64,000 nucleotides of DNA from the NCBI GenBank assembly GCA_964019425.1, contig OZ025819.1, positions 372,001 to 436,000 on the forward strand, in the 5' to 3' direction. Below the pieces are notes generated by a model. That model worked only from the letters and a program-made list of their open reading frames with translations. It made no database searches and was not told the DNA's origin. The stretch comes from Flectonema sp. DT1601. Lineage: Eukaryota > Euglenozoa > Diplonemea > Diplonemida > Diplonemidae. Of this stretch, positions 28,770-38,962 are shown piece by piece (the stretch's first letter is position 1; every line of letters starts with the position of its first letter). A program made the translations under genes and the position numbers.

Positions 28770-30851
28770 ATGATGACAACACCTAGATTATGTTCTGGAG
28801 GAGTTAGACACCAACAACAAAACAGACCGTCAGACCCGTCTCTTGGGACAGACATCAGAATGCAGGTCGCAGTTAGGGTAAGACCTGCTGAGAAAGGAGG
28901 TGATGCGACCCTATCGGTCAATGACACGATTGTTAAATGCGGGACTAAAGAATACGTATTTGACAATGTATTTACAGGTGATCAGCAAACTATTTACGAA
29001 GCATTTGGAAGACCGATGCTTCAAGACGCTATCCTCGGCTACAATACCTGTCTATTCGCCTACGGTCAAACTGGATCAGGAAAGACGTTTACTCTTCAAG
29101 GTATGCCTGGAGCTGGTCTTCCTTCAAATATGGAAGCTAAGCCAGAGCTTGAAGGAATCTTGCCGAGATTTCTGAAGGAGTTGGCAGCTTATAGGAAATC
29201 TAAATTAATAAAATACCCGTCATCAAGAATTCATATCACAATGTCTATCTTAGAAATCTATAACGAAGAAGTACGCGACTTGCTCGGACCACAAACTGAA
29301 AGAGGTGAGAAGGGACAGAGACCAACACTAGCAGAAGACCCAGAAACAAAACAAGTTATTGTGTGCGGAGCCTCTGAAATTCAAATCGATAGCAGTGAAC
29401 ACGCTCTTGAACTGTTAAAGGTTGGAGTTGCAGCGCGAGAGACAGCACCGACTCAAATGAACGATCTGTCATCGAGATCTCACATGATTCTTATCTTAAC
29501 ATTAAAACAAAGAGGTCCTGAGGATTCACCTGGTTGGCTTGCATCAAATATTAAGTTCGTCGATCTCGCTGGTTCTGAATGTCTTGGTCGCACTGGTGCC
29601 GAAGGCAGTCGCAGACGTGAAGGAGCGCACATTAACAAGTCACTGCTAGCTCTAGGGAAGGCATTGAGTAGTTTTAGTACTGGTTCTCAGATGAATGATA
29701 TGAGAGGTACTTTAAGAGAATCAAAACTAACCAGATTACTGTCAGAGAACTTCGGAGGAAACAGTCGTACTAGAATGTTAGCAATGATCTCTCCTCTCAA
29801 TGTTAATGAAGCGCAAACTTCTTCAACTTTGTCGTACGCTACTCGTGCTAAAAGCATAAAACTTCACGCTACTCAAAATAAGCTTAAGGAAGCCGAAGCC
29901 AATAAAGTAAAGCAATTGCAAGCCATTGTCGAATCAACCCGTGGAGAACTCGAAGCTATAAAGGTTGAATTAGAAACCACTAAAGAACAGGTACGTGACC
30001 TTGAAGCTGAGCGCAATGAAATGGCTGTCGGGTTAGAAGTACTTCAACAAGAAAAGGAAGTTGTTGAGAAGGCCAGAATTGACAGCGAACTCGCTAGAGA
30101 AGAAGCCTACTCGGCAATGAACGCTCAGAAGTTGGCTGCACAGCAATTTAGAGAACAACTGACTCAGGACAGAGTAGAGAGAGATAGACTCCAATCATTA
30201 GTTACTGAAGTAGAAGCTCGTAATGTTGAATTAGAGGAAGCTAACGCTGATATTGCTGAACAACTAGCTCGTGAACGGGAAGCAGCAGACCGTCGTTTGG
30301 CACAAAAACGAGTTCGTTCTGTTTCAAAGCCTCGTCGTTCTGGATCCACCGAACAGGGACGTACACTTCGTGAGCAGACTCAATTAAATCAACAGCTACA
30401 ACGTGCGGAACTTACTCAAGATTATCTTAAGGAGGATATTCTCTCTACTAAACAACAAGTAGAAACTACAGAAATGCTTCGACGCACTGCTGTAGCTCAA
30501 TCACACAATCTACAAGCTCAGCTTGCTGGTGTTACAAAAGAACTTCGTGAGGAACGCAAGAAGTCTGAGCAGCTCAAGACGATGTTAACGAGAGAGACAA
30601 AGAGACCAAATGTATGTCTTCGTCGTATTTTCTTTTGAACCGACAAAGTCGGTTAATATATTTATTATTTATGTCATGTTATCTATTGGCGTCATCCGAA
30701 TCAACTGAAGAAAAATAACAAAAAACAGTCTCCAATGGAACGTCGGGCAGCTGCAGCAACACTCGCAAGAACTTCTTCACAAGGACGGATTGGTGCGCCA
30801 ATGGCAAGAACAGATGTCACAAGTGAATATGTGAGTGGTAGTATGGGATAA
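28770..30851 (+). CDS. Kinesin motor protein with coiled coil
   Basis: Exons 28770-30611 and 30729-30851 give 654 residues. The N-terminal motor has the P-loop GQTGSGKT (about residue 98), switch I NDLSSRSH (about 230), switch II DLAGSE (about 264) and HINKSLLALG. The neck and stalk (370-520 and 545-610) are coiled coil, interrupted by a basic patch (RVRSVSKPRRSGS). The motor is N-terminal, so plus-end movement is expected. The 117-nt intron (GTATGT..AAACAG) contains a short dispersed repeat. A GTGAGT near 30830 could be another donor, so the last 11 residues are less sure. Confidence 0.85.
30635..30690. repeat. Short dispersed repeat, copy B (in kinesin intron)
   Basis: ACCGACAAAGTCGG and TATGTCATGTTATCTATT occur in the same order as at 23815-23880, with a slightly shorter spacer. 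Confidence 0.6.
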
Positions 30852-31524
30852 ATCATAAATTTATTTTATTTTCTGGATGGTTGCTGGCGTGTCTTACTCG
30901 CCAACCCATTGCGGAACTTGTATTATTTTATTTCATTCTGAGCTGCTGTTAAAATCTAGCTCATGTCGTCACTTTCTTTCTTTTAAATAGAGCCTGATTG
31001 CTCTATAAGGGCTCTTAAAAAATAACCAACCTCCTCCACCCCTAGAGAGAAAACAAAAAAAAGAAAACGAATACCTTCCCTGCTAAGCAGTTTGAAAAAA
31101 AAAAACAAGGAAAAAAATAAAAATACACTAATTATGTCTTCTATATCTGTTTTTATTGATGTGCTCGAAATGTGCAAGAAGAAAAAAAAAAAAAAAAAAA
31201 AAAAAAAAGAAATAAACAGATATCCGTTACTGTTGTTGTCAATGAAAAAAAAACCTCACCTCTCCCACTTAGAGTCTACCATGTACCACCAAGACTTTGA
31301 TCACCCCCTTCCCTTTATATAGACTAGAATTGTTTTTATTTATTTTTATCGTGTTATATTTTAACTTTTAAAAAGTTCTTTTTAAAATAATTTAAATACT
31401 AAGCTCGATTCAACAGGAGGAGGGGGGTGGTGCTCGGAGAATTAGTTTTCGTCAAAAAAATTTTAAAAACAAACAAACGATCCTCATCATATACTTTTGT
31501 TAAGGTACACTTTATAAGACAACT
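30852..31524. other. Intergenic region
   Basis: 673 bases with a long A-run at 31182-31212 and A/T-rich tracts. A TAAG acceptor candidate at 31501-31504 precedes the next start. No gene supported. Confidence 0.5.
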
Positions 31525-33450
31525 ATGTCATCATCCGATCGTGAAACGCTCCTTTTTTTGTTTGGATCAAACAGCCATGGTCAGTTGGGCATTCAAGGTA
31601 ACCACTCGTTAATTAAACCACGATTAGCTAAAGAATTCAGCGACATCTTCATAAGAGATGTTTGGTGTGGAGCAGGTGAAACAATTATAGTCAGCGAATG
31701 TGGAAGGGTTTGGAAGACAAAAGGAGATCTCGGTGGATTCGGTGAGATTCACCTCAAAGGAATTCATGTTGCGAGAGCTCTGTCAACATCTCTCTACACA
31801 GTCATGTTCGATAAACTTGGATGTTTATATATTTTGAATGAGAAAAATTCTCTTCAAAAAATAGAACTTCCATCTCCTGTTGTTCAACTTGAAGCAGGAG
31901 CTTTATTCGTGATAATCTTACTGAGTGATGGTTCTGTTTACAGCATGGGTATGAATCTTAATTATCGTCAACTTGGATACGAAACACCTTCGTCACACGA
32001 TTCCTCAATCGATTTATTAAAAACACCTCAAAAGATTACATCACTAACTCATACTCATGTCTTAAAGGTTTCTGTTGGTAGTAATCACTCTGTTTGTCTA
32101 ACATCAGAAGGTAATGTTATCGGATGGGGGTCTAATAGTTTCGGAGAACTTGGTTTTGAAGACAGAGACGCAGCAGTATTCCCACCAAAGCGATTAGACG
32201 TCGTATCAAGAGGTCAGATTAGCACTCTATCTGCTGGAGATAGAGTGACTCTCCTAACAGAAGGTGAGACTGGACATGTCAAAGTATTAGGACGTCCAAG
32301 ACAGGGATCTGGTGGACCACCTCCAACTGAATCATCTTCACAATATCCAGGTTTTAATAGTTCTACTTCAGTGATACAAACAACTGCAACTGGTGGTGGT
32401 TGGGGTAATTCTCACACTGTTTTCACAACTGAAAATAAACGAGTGTACGCATTAGGTTCTAACAGTGTTGGTCAACTGGGATCAACAACCTCAGGAAAGA
32501 CGCAATCAGACACACCTGTTGAAGTAGACTTACCGTATTCATTAGATATTAAAAATATTAAAGTGAGCGCTGGATGGGTACACTCAGCTGCTCTACTCAC
32601 AGTTTCTAAGACGACAGAAAGCAGTGAACTGTTTCTTAGAGCTTGTGGGTCTTTGACACCCCTCGCGATTGATGTTTTGGAGAAGATCTTTTTATATCTT
32701 CCTCGCTTCGCATTGAATCAATTAAGTACAATCTGTCAACGTTTTAACATAGCATACCGACATGACGTGTTTTGGAAAGACAATGCTGATCGAATGTGCA
32801 TCACCCCATCACAAGACTCGTCTCTATTTGACCAACTTGTTGAAAAGAAGCGTAAACAATACAACCGTGGATTCTTTGATAATATGACACCATCTGCACT
32901 GTCTGGACTGATTGGAGGGTTGTTTAAAAAGACTGAAAGCAGATTATTATTTGTTGGACTTGACGCTTCTGGAAAGACAACGATGCTTTATAAGATGAAA
33001 CTTGGAGAAGTCATCGCAACGATTCCAACGATTGGTTTCAATGTCGAAACAGTTGAAACGAAAAATATGTCACTAACAATGTGGGATGTCGGAGGTCCTG
33101 ACAAAATCCGTCCCCTTTGGAGACACTACATGGAAGGTACGGACGTCTTAGTCTTCGTTGTTGATTCAACAGACGCTTACCGCTTAGGGGAAGCTAAGAA
33201 AGAACTCGAAAGGTTCGCTGACGAGCCTCAGCTCGAGGATGTGGCCTTCTTAATCTACGCGAATAAGCAAGATATTCCATCCGCGTTATCTGTTATGGAA
33301 ATAACTGAAAAAATGGACCTGCCAGGAATCTTGAAAGGAAAGCTTTGGTACGTCCAACCGTGTTCTGGTATCACTGGTGACGGGTTATTTGAGGGCATGA
33401 ATTGGGTTGAAGATGTTGTAAAACGGAAGAGGCAGAAAAAGAAAAATTAA
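31525..33450 (+). CDS. RCC1-repeat / F-box / ARF-GTPase fusion protein
   Basis: 641 residues in one uninterrupted frame. Residues 1-365 are RCC1-type propeller repeats (FGSNSHGQLG, WGSNSFGELG, ALGSNSVGQLG). Residues about 372-425 are F-box-like (LEKIFLYLPRFALNQLSTI). Residues about 458-635 are an ARF-family GTPase: GLDASGKTT, TIPTIGFNVE, WDVGGPDKIRPLWRHY, ANKQD and the SAK-like CSGITGDG. ARF normally has WDVGGQ; here the catalytic Gln is Pro525 (codon 33097-33099), which should impair GTP hydrolysis. The GTPase keeps an amphipathic segment (SALSGLIGGLF) before it but, being internal, cannot be N-myristoylated. F-box and RCC1 parts suggest a ubiquitin-ligase adaptor; the combined role is unknown. 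Confidence 0.85.
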   Translation: MSSSDRETLLFLFGSNSHGQLGIQGNHSLIKPRLAKEFSDIFIRDVWCGAGETIIVSECGRVWKTKGDLGGFGEIHLKGIHVARALSTSLYTVMFDKLGCLYILNEKNSLQKIELPSPVVQLEAGALFVIILLSDGSVYSMGMNLNYRQLGYETPSSHDSSIDLLKTPQKITSLTHTHVLKVSVGSNHSVCLTSEGNVIGWGSNSFGELGFEDRDAAVFPPKRLDVVSRGQISTLSAGDRVTLLTEGETGHVKVLGRPRQGSGGPPPTESSSQYPGFNSSTSVIQTTATGGGWGNSHTVFTTENKRVYALGSNSVGQLGSTTSGKTQSDTPVEVDLPYSLDIKNIKVSAGWVHSAALLTVSKTTESSELFLRACGSLTPLAIDVLEKIFLYLPRFALNQLSTICQRFNIAYRHDVFWKDNADRMCITPSQDSSLFDQLVEKKRKQYNRGFFDNMTPSALSGLIGGLFKKTESRLLFVGLDASGKTTMLYKMKLGEVIATIPTIGFNVETVETKNMSLTMWDVGGPDKIRPLWRHYMEGTDVLVFVVDSTDAYRLGEAKKELERFADEPQLEDVAFLIYANKQDIPSALSVMEITEKMDLPGILKGKLWYVQPCSGITGDGLFEGMNWVEDVVKRKRQKKKN

Positions 33451-33711
33451 AAAAAAAACTGTTCTCCAAATTCCTCCTCAACAAGTCTATCCATCGAACA
33501 CATGCAATTATCCCTATCCCAATATGTGTTGATCTCGTGATTTGTTTTATAATATGAGTGTCCTTCTTCGGCAACAAACCTTTTTTTGAGATATCCACGT
33601 GTGTTTAATGTTTTTTTGTGTGATTTTTAGTTACTTTGGGAGTTCTTTTTTTTTTTTTTGAATAATCACTAATATTTTTTCAAAAGGAATACACAAAAAA
33701 CATAAAAAATA

Positions 33712-35402
33712 ATGAAAATAAAAGTAGTGTTTCGAGGGGAGTCGAAGAAATTCGTGGTTGAGGAAACTGATATGATGGATGACTTGTTGTTAGTTTTTCG
33801 AAGGGTTTTCGAAGTTGACAACAACACGACAGAGTTTCGTGTCTTATCCAAAGGCAGAGACATATCAACAGAAAAAGGTGATATGAAAACACTTGTTGGT
33901 GAAGATGGAAAAGTAATGATAATTGGAAGTGAAGGAAGAGATCTACAAGTAACAATGAAAAAAAAAGATAAGATTCAGCCAAGACCTGTAGCAGCACTCA
34001 ACATTTCAGAATCAGCCATGAGAAAACGATACCAAAGCGGGCCTTCAACATCATCGCATATTGGAGCGATTCATGAACTCTCAGGCCTTCCAAGAAGTAA
34101 TGAGGCGAGAGATATTTTATTAAAAATAGCGAGTGATCCGGGGATCAAGGGAGTTATTGAAAAACATAAATTCAAGGTTGGCATTCTAACAGAACTACAT
34201 CCTATTGAAACTAAAGTTGAGCTACGGGGACTAAATAAAAACATGGGACAAGAAATTCTACTTAAACTCCGTAACCGATCAGGTCCTAACGACATCGATT
34301 TATTCCTTCCGTACACAGATATAAGGGATACAATGCTTCATGAATTAACACATAATGTTCACGGACCTCACGATGATAAGTTTTATACTCTTTTTCGTCA
34401 ACTTGTAAAAGAACAAAAATCACTAGACTGGTCTACAGGAGGTCGTAGAGTAGGTGGTAGTGACGTATACCAACCTCCCCCTACGGATTATTCCTCCAAT
34501 CAAACTTATAGTGGTGGTGCCCGTGTTCTCGGAGGCGATATGGAAAAATACAACGAAATAACAAAGGCTGGTTACACCCCCAGTCAGGTTGCATATATTG
34601 CAGCAACGTTACGGTTAACGGAACAAGAAAAGAAGTGTGAGGATGGTTGTGGATCTTCTGCTGTTATGGAAACTGATTTAAATGATAATAAAAAATCTGA
34701 AATAATACAACCAATGCCAGCTCCCATTCCTGTTCGACCCAACAACGATTCTATTGATAAAAACAACAGCTCAGATATCGATGACAAAATCTCTCAACCT
34801 CCTCAACAACACACTGAACAAGATGAACAGGTAAGCTGTCCTGTGTGCCAAGAGTTACTCCCATCAGGTACGTGTTATGATTTTATTAGTACAAAAAAAA
34901 AAAACTATTCACGATATAATTTATAAAACACAACAGGATGCTCAGCCAGATTTATATCAAATCACGTGGAAAGCTGTGTAAAGCCACCTCCTTTACCTGA
35001 AGAAATAATTACTCAATGTCCGATATGCGAGTTGTCATTTCCTGAAGGGTATGTTTTGATTATCATAACACATCGTATAGAAGAGAGTTATCACAACACA
35101 CAAACAGATCTAGTGAGAGGTACGTTACTAATCACGTATCACAATGCGCAATCGGAGGATGTAGTCCAAAAGAAGAGGCATCGTTGTCTAGTCAGCCTGT
35201 TACTATTCCAGTTGCTGCTGCACCAGCTCCTGTGTTAAAGTTAAATACCTCAAGTGAGTTACCAACTCAGAGTTCTGTTCCATGTGCTGATACAGCACCA
35301 GTTCATGCGTGTCCTATTTGTTGTGATCCTTTTCCTGAAGCTTCTTCTGAACGATTTCGTAATAATCATGTTGAGCAATGCATGCTCAAAGAAGCTGCAT
35401 GA
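33712..35402 (+). CDS. WSS1/SPRTN-like DNA-protein crosslink protease with three UBZ fingers
   Basis: Three exons, 33712-34867, 34937-35048 and 35108-35402, give 520 residues. An N-terminal ubiquitin-like region (1-85) is followed by a WLM metalloprotease domain with the zinc site HELTHNVHGPHDDKF (about 208-222). A linker with a GARVLGG motif and acidic stretches leads to three UBZ4-like fingers of form CPxC...HxxxC: CPVCQELLPSG/CSARFISNHVESC, CPICELSFPEG/SSERYVTNHVSQC and CPICCDPFPEASSERF..HVEQC. Slashes mark introns of 69 and 59 nt. WLM proteases such as yeast Wss1 degrade proteins crosslinked to DNA and use SUMO or ubiquitin recognition; the fingers here would supply the ubiquitin binding. 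Confidence 0.9.
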
Positions 35403-35927
35403 TGACATAAATATTTAAATGCTTGCAAACATTTATATTTGATGTGATGAAGTTCATTCTATGCTCACTGTGGCATGGATTTTGTATTATTGTCGGTTCT
35501 CGTTTCTCTTTTTTTTTTTTTAAATTTCTTTTTTTTGTGGATTCCATTCTAAGGAACTACTGGTTGACCAAAACACATGAAGGTTTCCAGTTATTAAATC
35601 CCAAAAAAAAGAAAAAAAAAACTAAAAAAAAAAAAACCGGGGAAAAAAAATTGTGCACCACAATATACAACAACTGTTATACGGCTTTCGGTGTCGATTC
35701 AGGCTACTACGTTACTTACCCAGGCCTGGCGACACCACCTCCGTTTAAAAAAAAAAAAAAAAATTGCTCTTGGTTACGTTCAGTTTTCCACTTGTATAAT
35801 GCGGACAATAAAATTTGTTTTTTTTTAATAAAATCAGGTGAAGTAAATGTATGCTAGCGTATGTGTTGTTTAGGTGTCGGATCATATTAATAATTTTTTA
35901 TTTAGATCAGGGAGGGACTATTATGAA
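35403..35927. other. Intergenic region with a stable hairpin
   Basis: 525 bases, with A-runs at 35605-35635 and 35743-35762. Between them lies a GC-richer insert with a two-part hairpin: GGTGTCG (35690-35696) pairs with CGACACC (35730-35736), and CAGGC (35700-35704) pairs with GCCTG (35724-35728). The acceptor candidate TTTTTATTTAG ends at 35905. The open frame across this region is not convincing as a gene. Confidence 0.5.
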
Positions 35928-36746
35928 ATGAATAGCAACCTGTCCTTCATGTTGCAGGCCCTAGGGGGCGTCGCGCTGTCGACGTGTGCAGCCTCATTTT
36001 TTACTGAAAATGCGATCGGGTTTTGGATTTCGTATCTTCTTTTCATGGGATGCTTATTCGTGTTGAAAATGGGAGACTCTGCTGATCCAATCAGACGACG
36101 CAGAGAGGCTCTAGTTCAACGTCAGAAGCGAGACCATTGGGACAGTAGACCAATTGAATTACCTCCAAAACAACCGAGTCCAAGCCCTCCAAGTAGTGCA
36201 GAAGATCATGATGGACAGTTGCGTACTTGTTCACCTCCTTTTAAATCAGTTTGTCTAGCCCAACACTTAGAGTCTACGGGGAACTCTCCTCAAGGGTCAA
36301 GTAGAACAACTTATCCTCCTCCATGTCCTCCTCCTGTTATTAATTGGGATTGGAAAAGATACTACTCAACGGAACTACCAACTACTCGTAAGAGGATTCT
36401 CGAATCTGCATCTACTGCTCGTACGTTTGCTACTCCTTCACAATCAGTTTTATCACATCATTGTGATACTGGTGTTAGAAGTATGGTAACTCCTGTACAG
36501 CTACCTCCACCTGATTCTTTTGATAGAGGAAATGCTTCTGCTACTCCTCACATCACTCCAGTTCAACTCCCTCCGCCGATGTCATTAACTCGACCTGCTG
36601 AACAAGTAGTATTTGGGATAACAAAGAAACGGAAAAACTCTCTTGATGATGACGTCGGGACTGCCCAACCAATCAATGATGAAATGTTAACGACCGATGA
36701 CTCGGACGACATCATAGTAGTGGACTCTGATGGTTGCTCAATGTAG
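35928..36746 (+). CDS. Two-span membrane protein with Pro-rich tail
   Basis: 272 residues from ATG 35928 (an upstream GTG-initiated reading is not needed). Two hydrophobic segments at about 5-28 and 31-50 are followed by a basic stretch (RRRREALVQRQKR) and a long disordered Pro/Ser-rich region. TPVQLPPP occurs twice about 25 residues apart. The C-terminus DDIIVVDSDG has the form of a SUMO-interacting motif. A mini upstream ORF ATGAAATGA (35923-35931) overlaps the start codon. No known family recognised. Confidence 0.65.
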   Translation: MNSNLSFMLQALGGVALSTCAASFFTENAIGFWISYLLFMGCLFVLKMGDSADPIRRRREALVQRQKRDHWDSRPIELPPKQPSPSPPSSAEDHDGQLRTCSPPFKSVCLAQHLESTGNSPQGSSRTTYPPPCPPPVINWDWKRYYSTELPTTRKRILESASTARTFATPSQSVLSHHCDTGVRSMVTPVQLPPPDSFDRGNASATPHITPVQLPPPMSLTRPAEQVVFGITKKRKNSLDDDVGTAQPINDEMLTTDDSDDIIVVDSDGCSM

Positions 36747-37310
36747 TGTTCACAGACACTGACATTTGTAATTACGTTACAATAAGTTTTCTTAAACCAC
36801 ATTTATCACTATATTTTATATGACATAAAAAAAAAAAAAAAAAAAAGAAATATTTTGTCAAGTCAGTTTCACTGACTATAAAGATGATCCTAGAATTAGA
36901 TTATAAAAAAAAAAAAAAAAAAGAAAAAGTAAAACAGAACAAGGAAGACGGAGTTAGTTTATTAAATCTACCTCCTTGTTGAATGGAGTTTACCTTGTTC
37001 GGTAACTTTTGTGCATCACTTCCCACCAGCCTTTGTGTTATTTGTCATATTTTTTGGAAGCACCTAATTCGAGTTAGAATACACAAAAAAGAAATAGAAA
37101 TAGAAATTGAGCTCAAAAAACAAGCTCTAACAGTTTTGAAATAGTCCTATTTGGCAATCTGCGGTTTGAAGTTGGCCGCGGTTGTCGACCGTGCTTGCCT
37201 ACAGTTTATATAAAGAACAAAGAGTCATGCCATCTATTAGTTTAGTTTGTTTTTTATTTATGTTTTTTTTTTTCAATAACACAACAGAATAACACACAAA
37301 AGCCAACACA
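36747..37310. other. Intergenic region
   Basis: 564 bases with A-runs at 36826-36846 and 36905-36921, and a T-tract before the acceptor candidate TTTCAATAACACAACAG (ending 37287). No gene seen. Confidence 0.6.
37286..37287 (+). promoter_or_regulatory. Probable trans-splice acceptor
   Basis: A 13-base T-run followed by CAATAACACAACAG ends here, 23 bases before the uridine phosphorylase ATG. Confidence 0.55.
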
Positions 37311-38276
37311 ATGAGTGATGGATCGATGAATACGGAAGTACCAATCTCAGGAGATGGTGTTGTCTACCATATTCTCACAAAAAAAGAAAACATCGCTGAC
37401 AACATTCTTCTTGTTGGTGATCCGGGAAGAGTTCCATTTGTCTCATCATTCTTTGATTCTGGTTCGATAAGATTCAAAGGACAAAACAGAGAAATCGTTA
37501 CCATCACTGGAACTTACAAAGGAGTTCCTGTAACAGCAATGAGTACCGGAATGGGTACAGACAATTGTGAAATAGTAATGACAGAGTTACACATATTAAA
37601 AGAGTTCAATCCAAAGACTAGAACTTGGGGAGCAAAACGACCACTGAACATTATAAGATGCGGAACATGTGGTTCTCCTCATGATGGGATGGAAGCAGGA
37701 ACACTTGTTGTTACAGATCTAAGTGTTGGGTTGGACAACACTGGAAAATACTACACTGAGGAGTCCTTAGAAAACAGCAGTAACGGAAAACTATCCCAAC
37801 AGCCTGGAATCGCAGAAATGCGAAATGCTCTCAGCAACAGCAGTTTGAAAAAGATTGGAGCCTACTCATCAACAGCACATCCAGATATTAAGAACACGAT
37901 GATGTCAATTGGTGAAAGCCGTGATAGAAGAGTTATGTTAGGACACACTGCTAGTGCTCCAGGGTTTTATGCTTGTCAAGGAAGACAAGTTGGAAGACTT
38001 TCTGGATTAGAATATCCGAACCTACCAAAACAACTTAATGCTCTACGAGCTAACGGACGTCCTGTAATGAACATAGAAATGGAGACAAGTTCTATTTGTC
38101 ACATCAGTCACATATTAGGTTACAAAGCAGGTACTGTATGTGTGGTCGTAGCAAGCAGAGCTTCTGGTAAAGCTTCTCTTCTACCTGACAGTGAAAAGGT
38201 ACCTGCCATGCGGGACTGTGTTCTTCTTGCCTTGGATACTTTTGCGAAACTTTCAAACGATACTGCGAGGTTGTAA
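37311..38276 (+). CDS. UP: Uridine phosphorylase (NP-I nucleoside phosphorylase)
   Basis: 321 residues. NP-I family motifs: phosphate-binding LLVGDPGRVPF, MSTGMGTDNCEIV, IIRCGTCGSP and the ribose-binding NIEMETSSI. The combination GTCGS with the IEMETS motif fits uridine phosphorylases, including the kinetoplastid enzymes. It cleaves uridine with phosphate to uracil and ribose-1-phosphate for pyrimidine salvage. Full length without intron. Neighbours are unrelated, so no operon-like context. Confidence 0.88.
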   Translation: MSDGSMNTEVPISGDGVVYHILTKKENIADNILLVGDPGRVPFVSSFFDSGSIRFKGQNREIVTITGTYKGVPVTAMSTGMGTDNCEIVMTELHILKEFNPKTRTWGAKRPLNIIRCGTCGSPHDGMEAGTLVVTDLSVGLDNTGKYYTEESLENSSNGKLSQQPGIAEMRNALSNSSLKKIGAYSSTAHPDIKNTMMSIGESRDRRVMLGHTASAPGFYACQGRQVGRLSGLEYPNLPKQLNALRANGRPVMNIEMETSSICHISHILGYKAGTVCVVVASRASGKASLLPDSEKVPAMRDCVLLALDTFAKLSNDTARL

Positions 38277-38962
38277 GACTATTTAATATAAAATTATTTC
38301 ATAGAAACCGTTGTGCGGGTTCTGTTCACTGAAAAATCATTATTTTCTAACTATGCGAGAAAAAAAAAAAATCTTTTTTTAAAAAGAGGAAAAAAAAAAA
38401 AAAACGTAAATCCAAATACGTTTCACAAACAGTTTGCAGTTTACTAAAATCTACAAGCGGAAAACAAATAAAATGAAAAAAAAAAAAAAAAAAAAAAGTG
38501 TTCTTCACGACTTGCTGAAGGAAATCACGACTTTAGTCTAACGCGCCTGTCTCCGTTGAGGTTTTTTTTTGCTCACGCGGACTGCTCCTTTCCCATCCAA
38601 TAAAACGAACTTCTTTAACCCCCCATCTTAAAAAAAAAAAGAACAAAACAGGAAGAAAATGTGTTGAATTGAATGCAATTACCGAGCTTTACAAGTTAAA
38701 TTAATTGCTCTGCTTCCACCCGTTTAAAAAATATTACTACTCAAATCTCGAATTCTAAAATGAATTTATTTTCAAAAAAAAACAAAAAAAAAATCGAAAA
38801 AAAACAAAAAAAAACACAAAAAAAAAAACTTTTTCACTTCAGAAAACAAATATAAAACAATGAAAAGTCTTTAATCTCGAATGAGGGTGTTACAATATTT
38901 ATTATTAAGCGATTGTTGTTTCAAATTACATTCTCATCCCTTTTTCAGATACACATTAAGGA
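38277..38962. other. Intergenic region
   Basis: 686 bases dominated by A-runs (38357-38405, 38477-38498, 38775-38830). Acceptor candidate TTCTCATCCCTTTTTCAG ends at 38948. No gene seen. Confidence 0.6.
38947..38948 (+). promoter_or_regulatory. Probable trans-splice acceptor
   Basis: Pyrimidine-rich ATTCTCATCCCTTTTTCAG ends here, 14 bases before the TMEM86-like gene start. Confidence 0.6.

Noticed and set aside
35423-35857. 144-codon frame between the WSS1-like gene and the membrane protein
   Set aside because: Composed largely of Phe and Lys from T- and A-runs and of the hairpin region; not protein-like.
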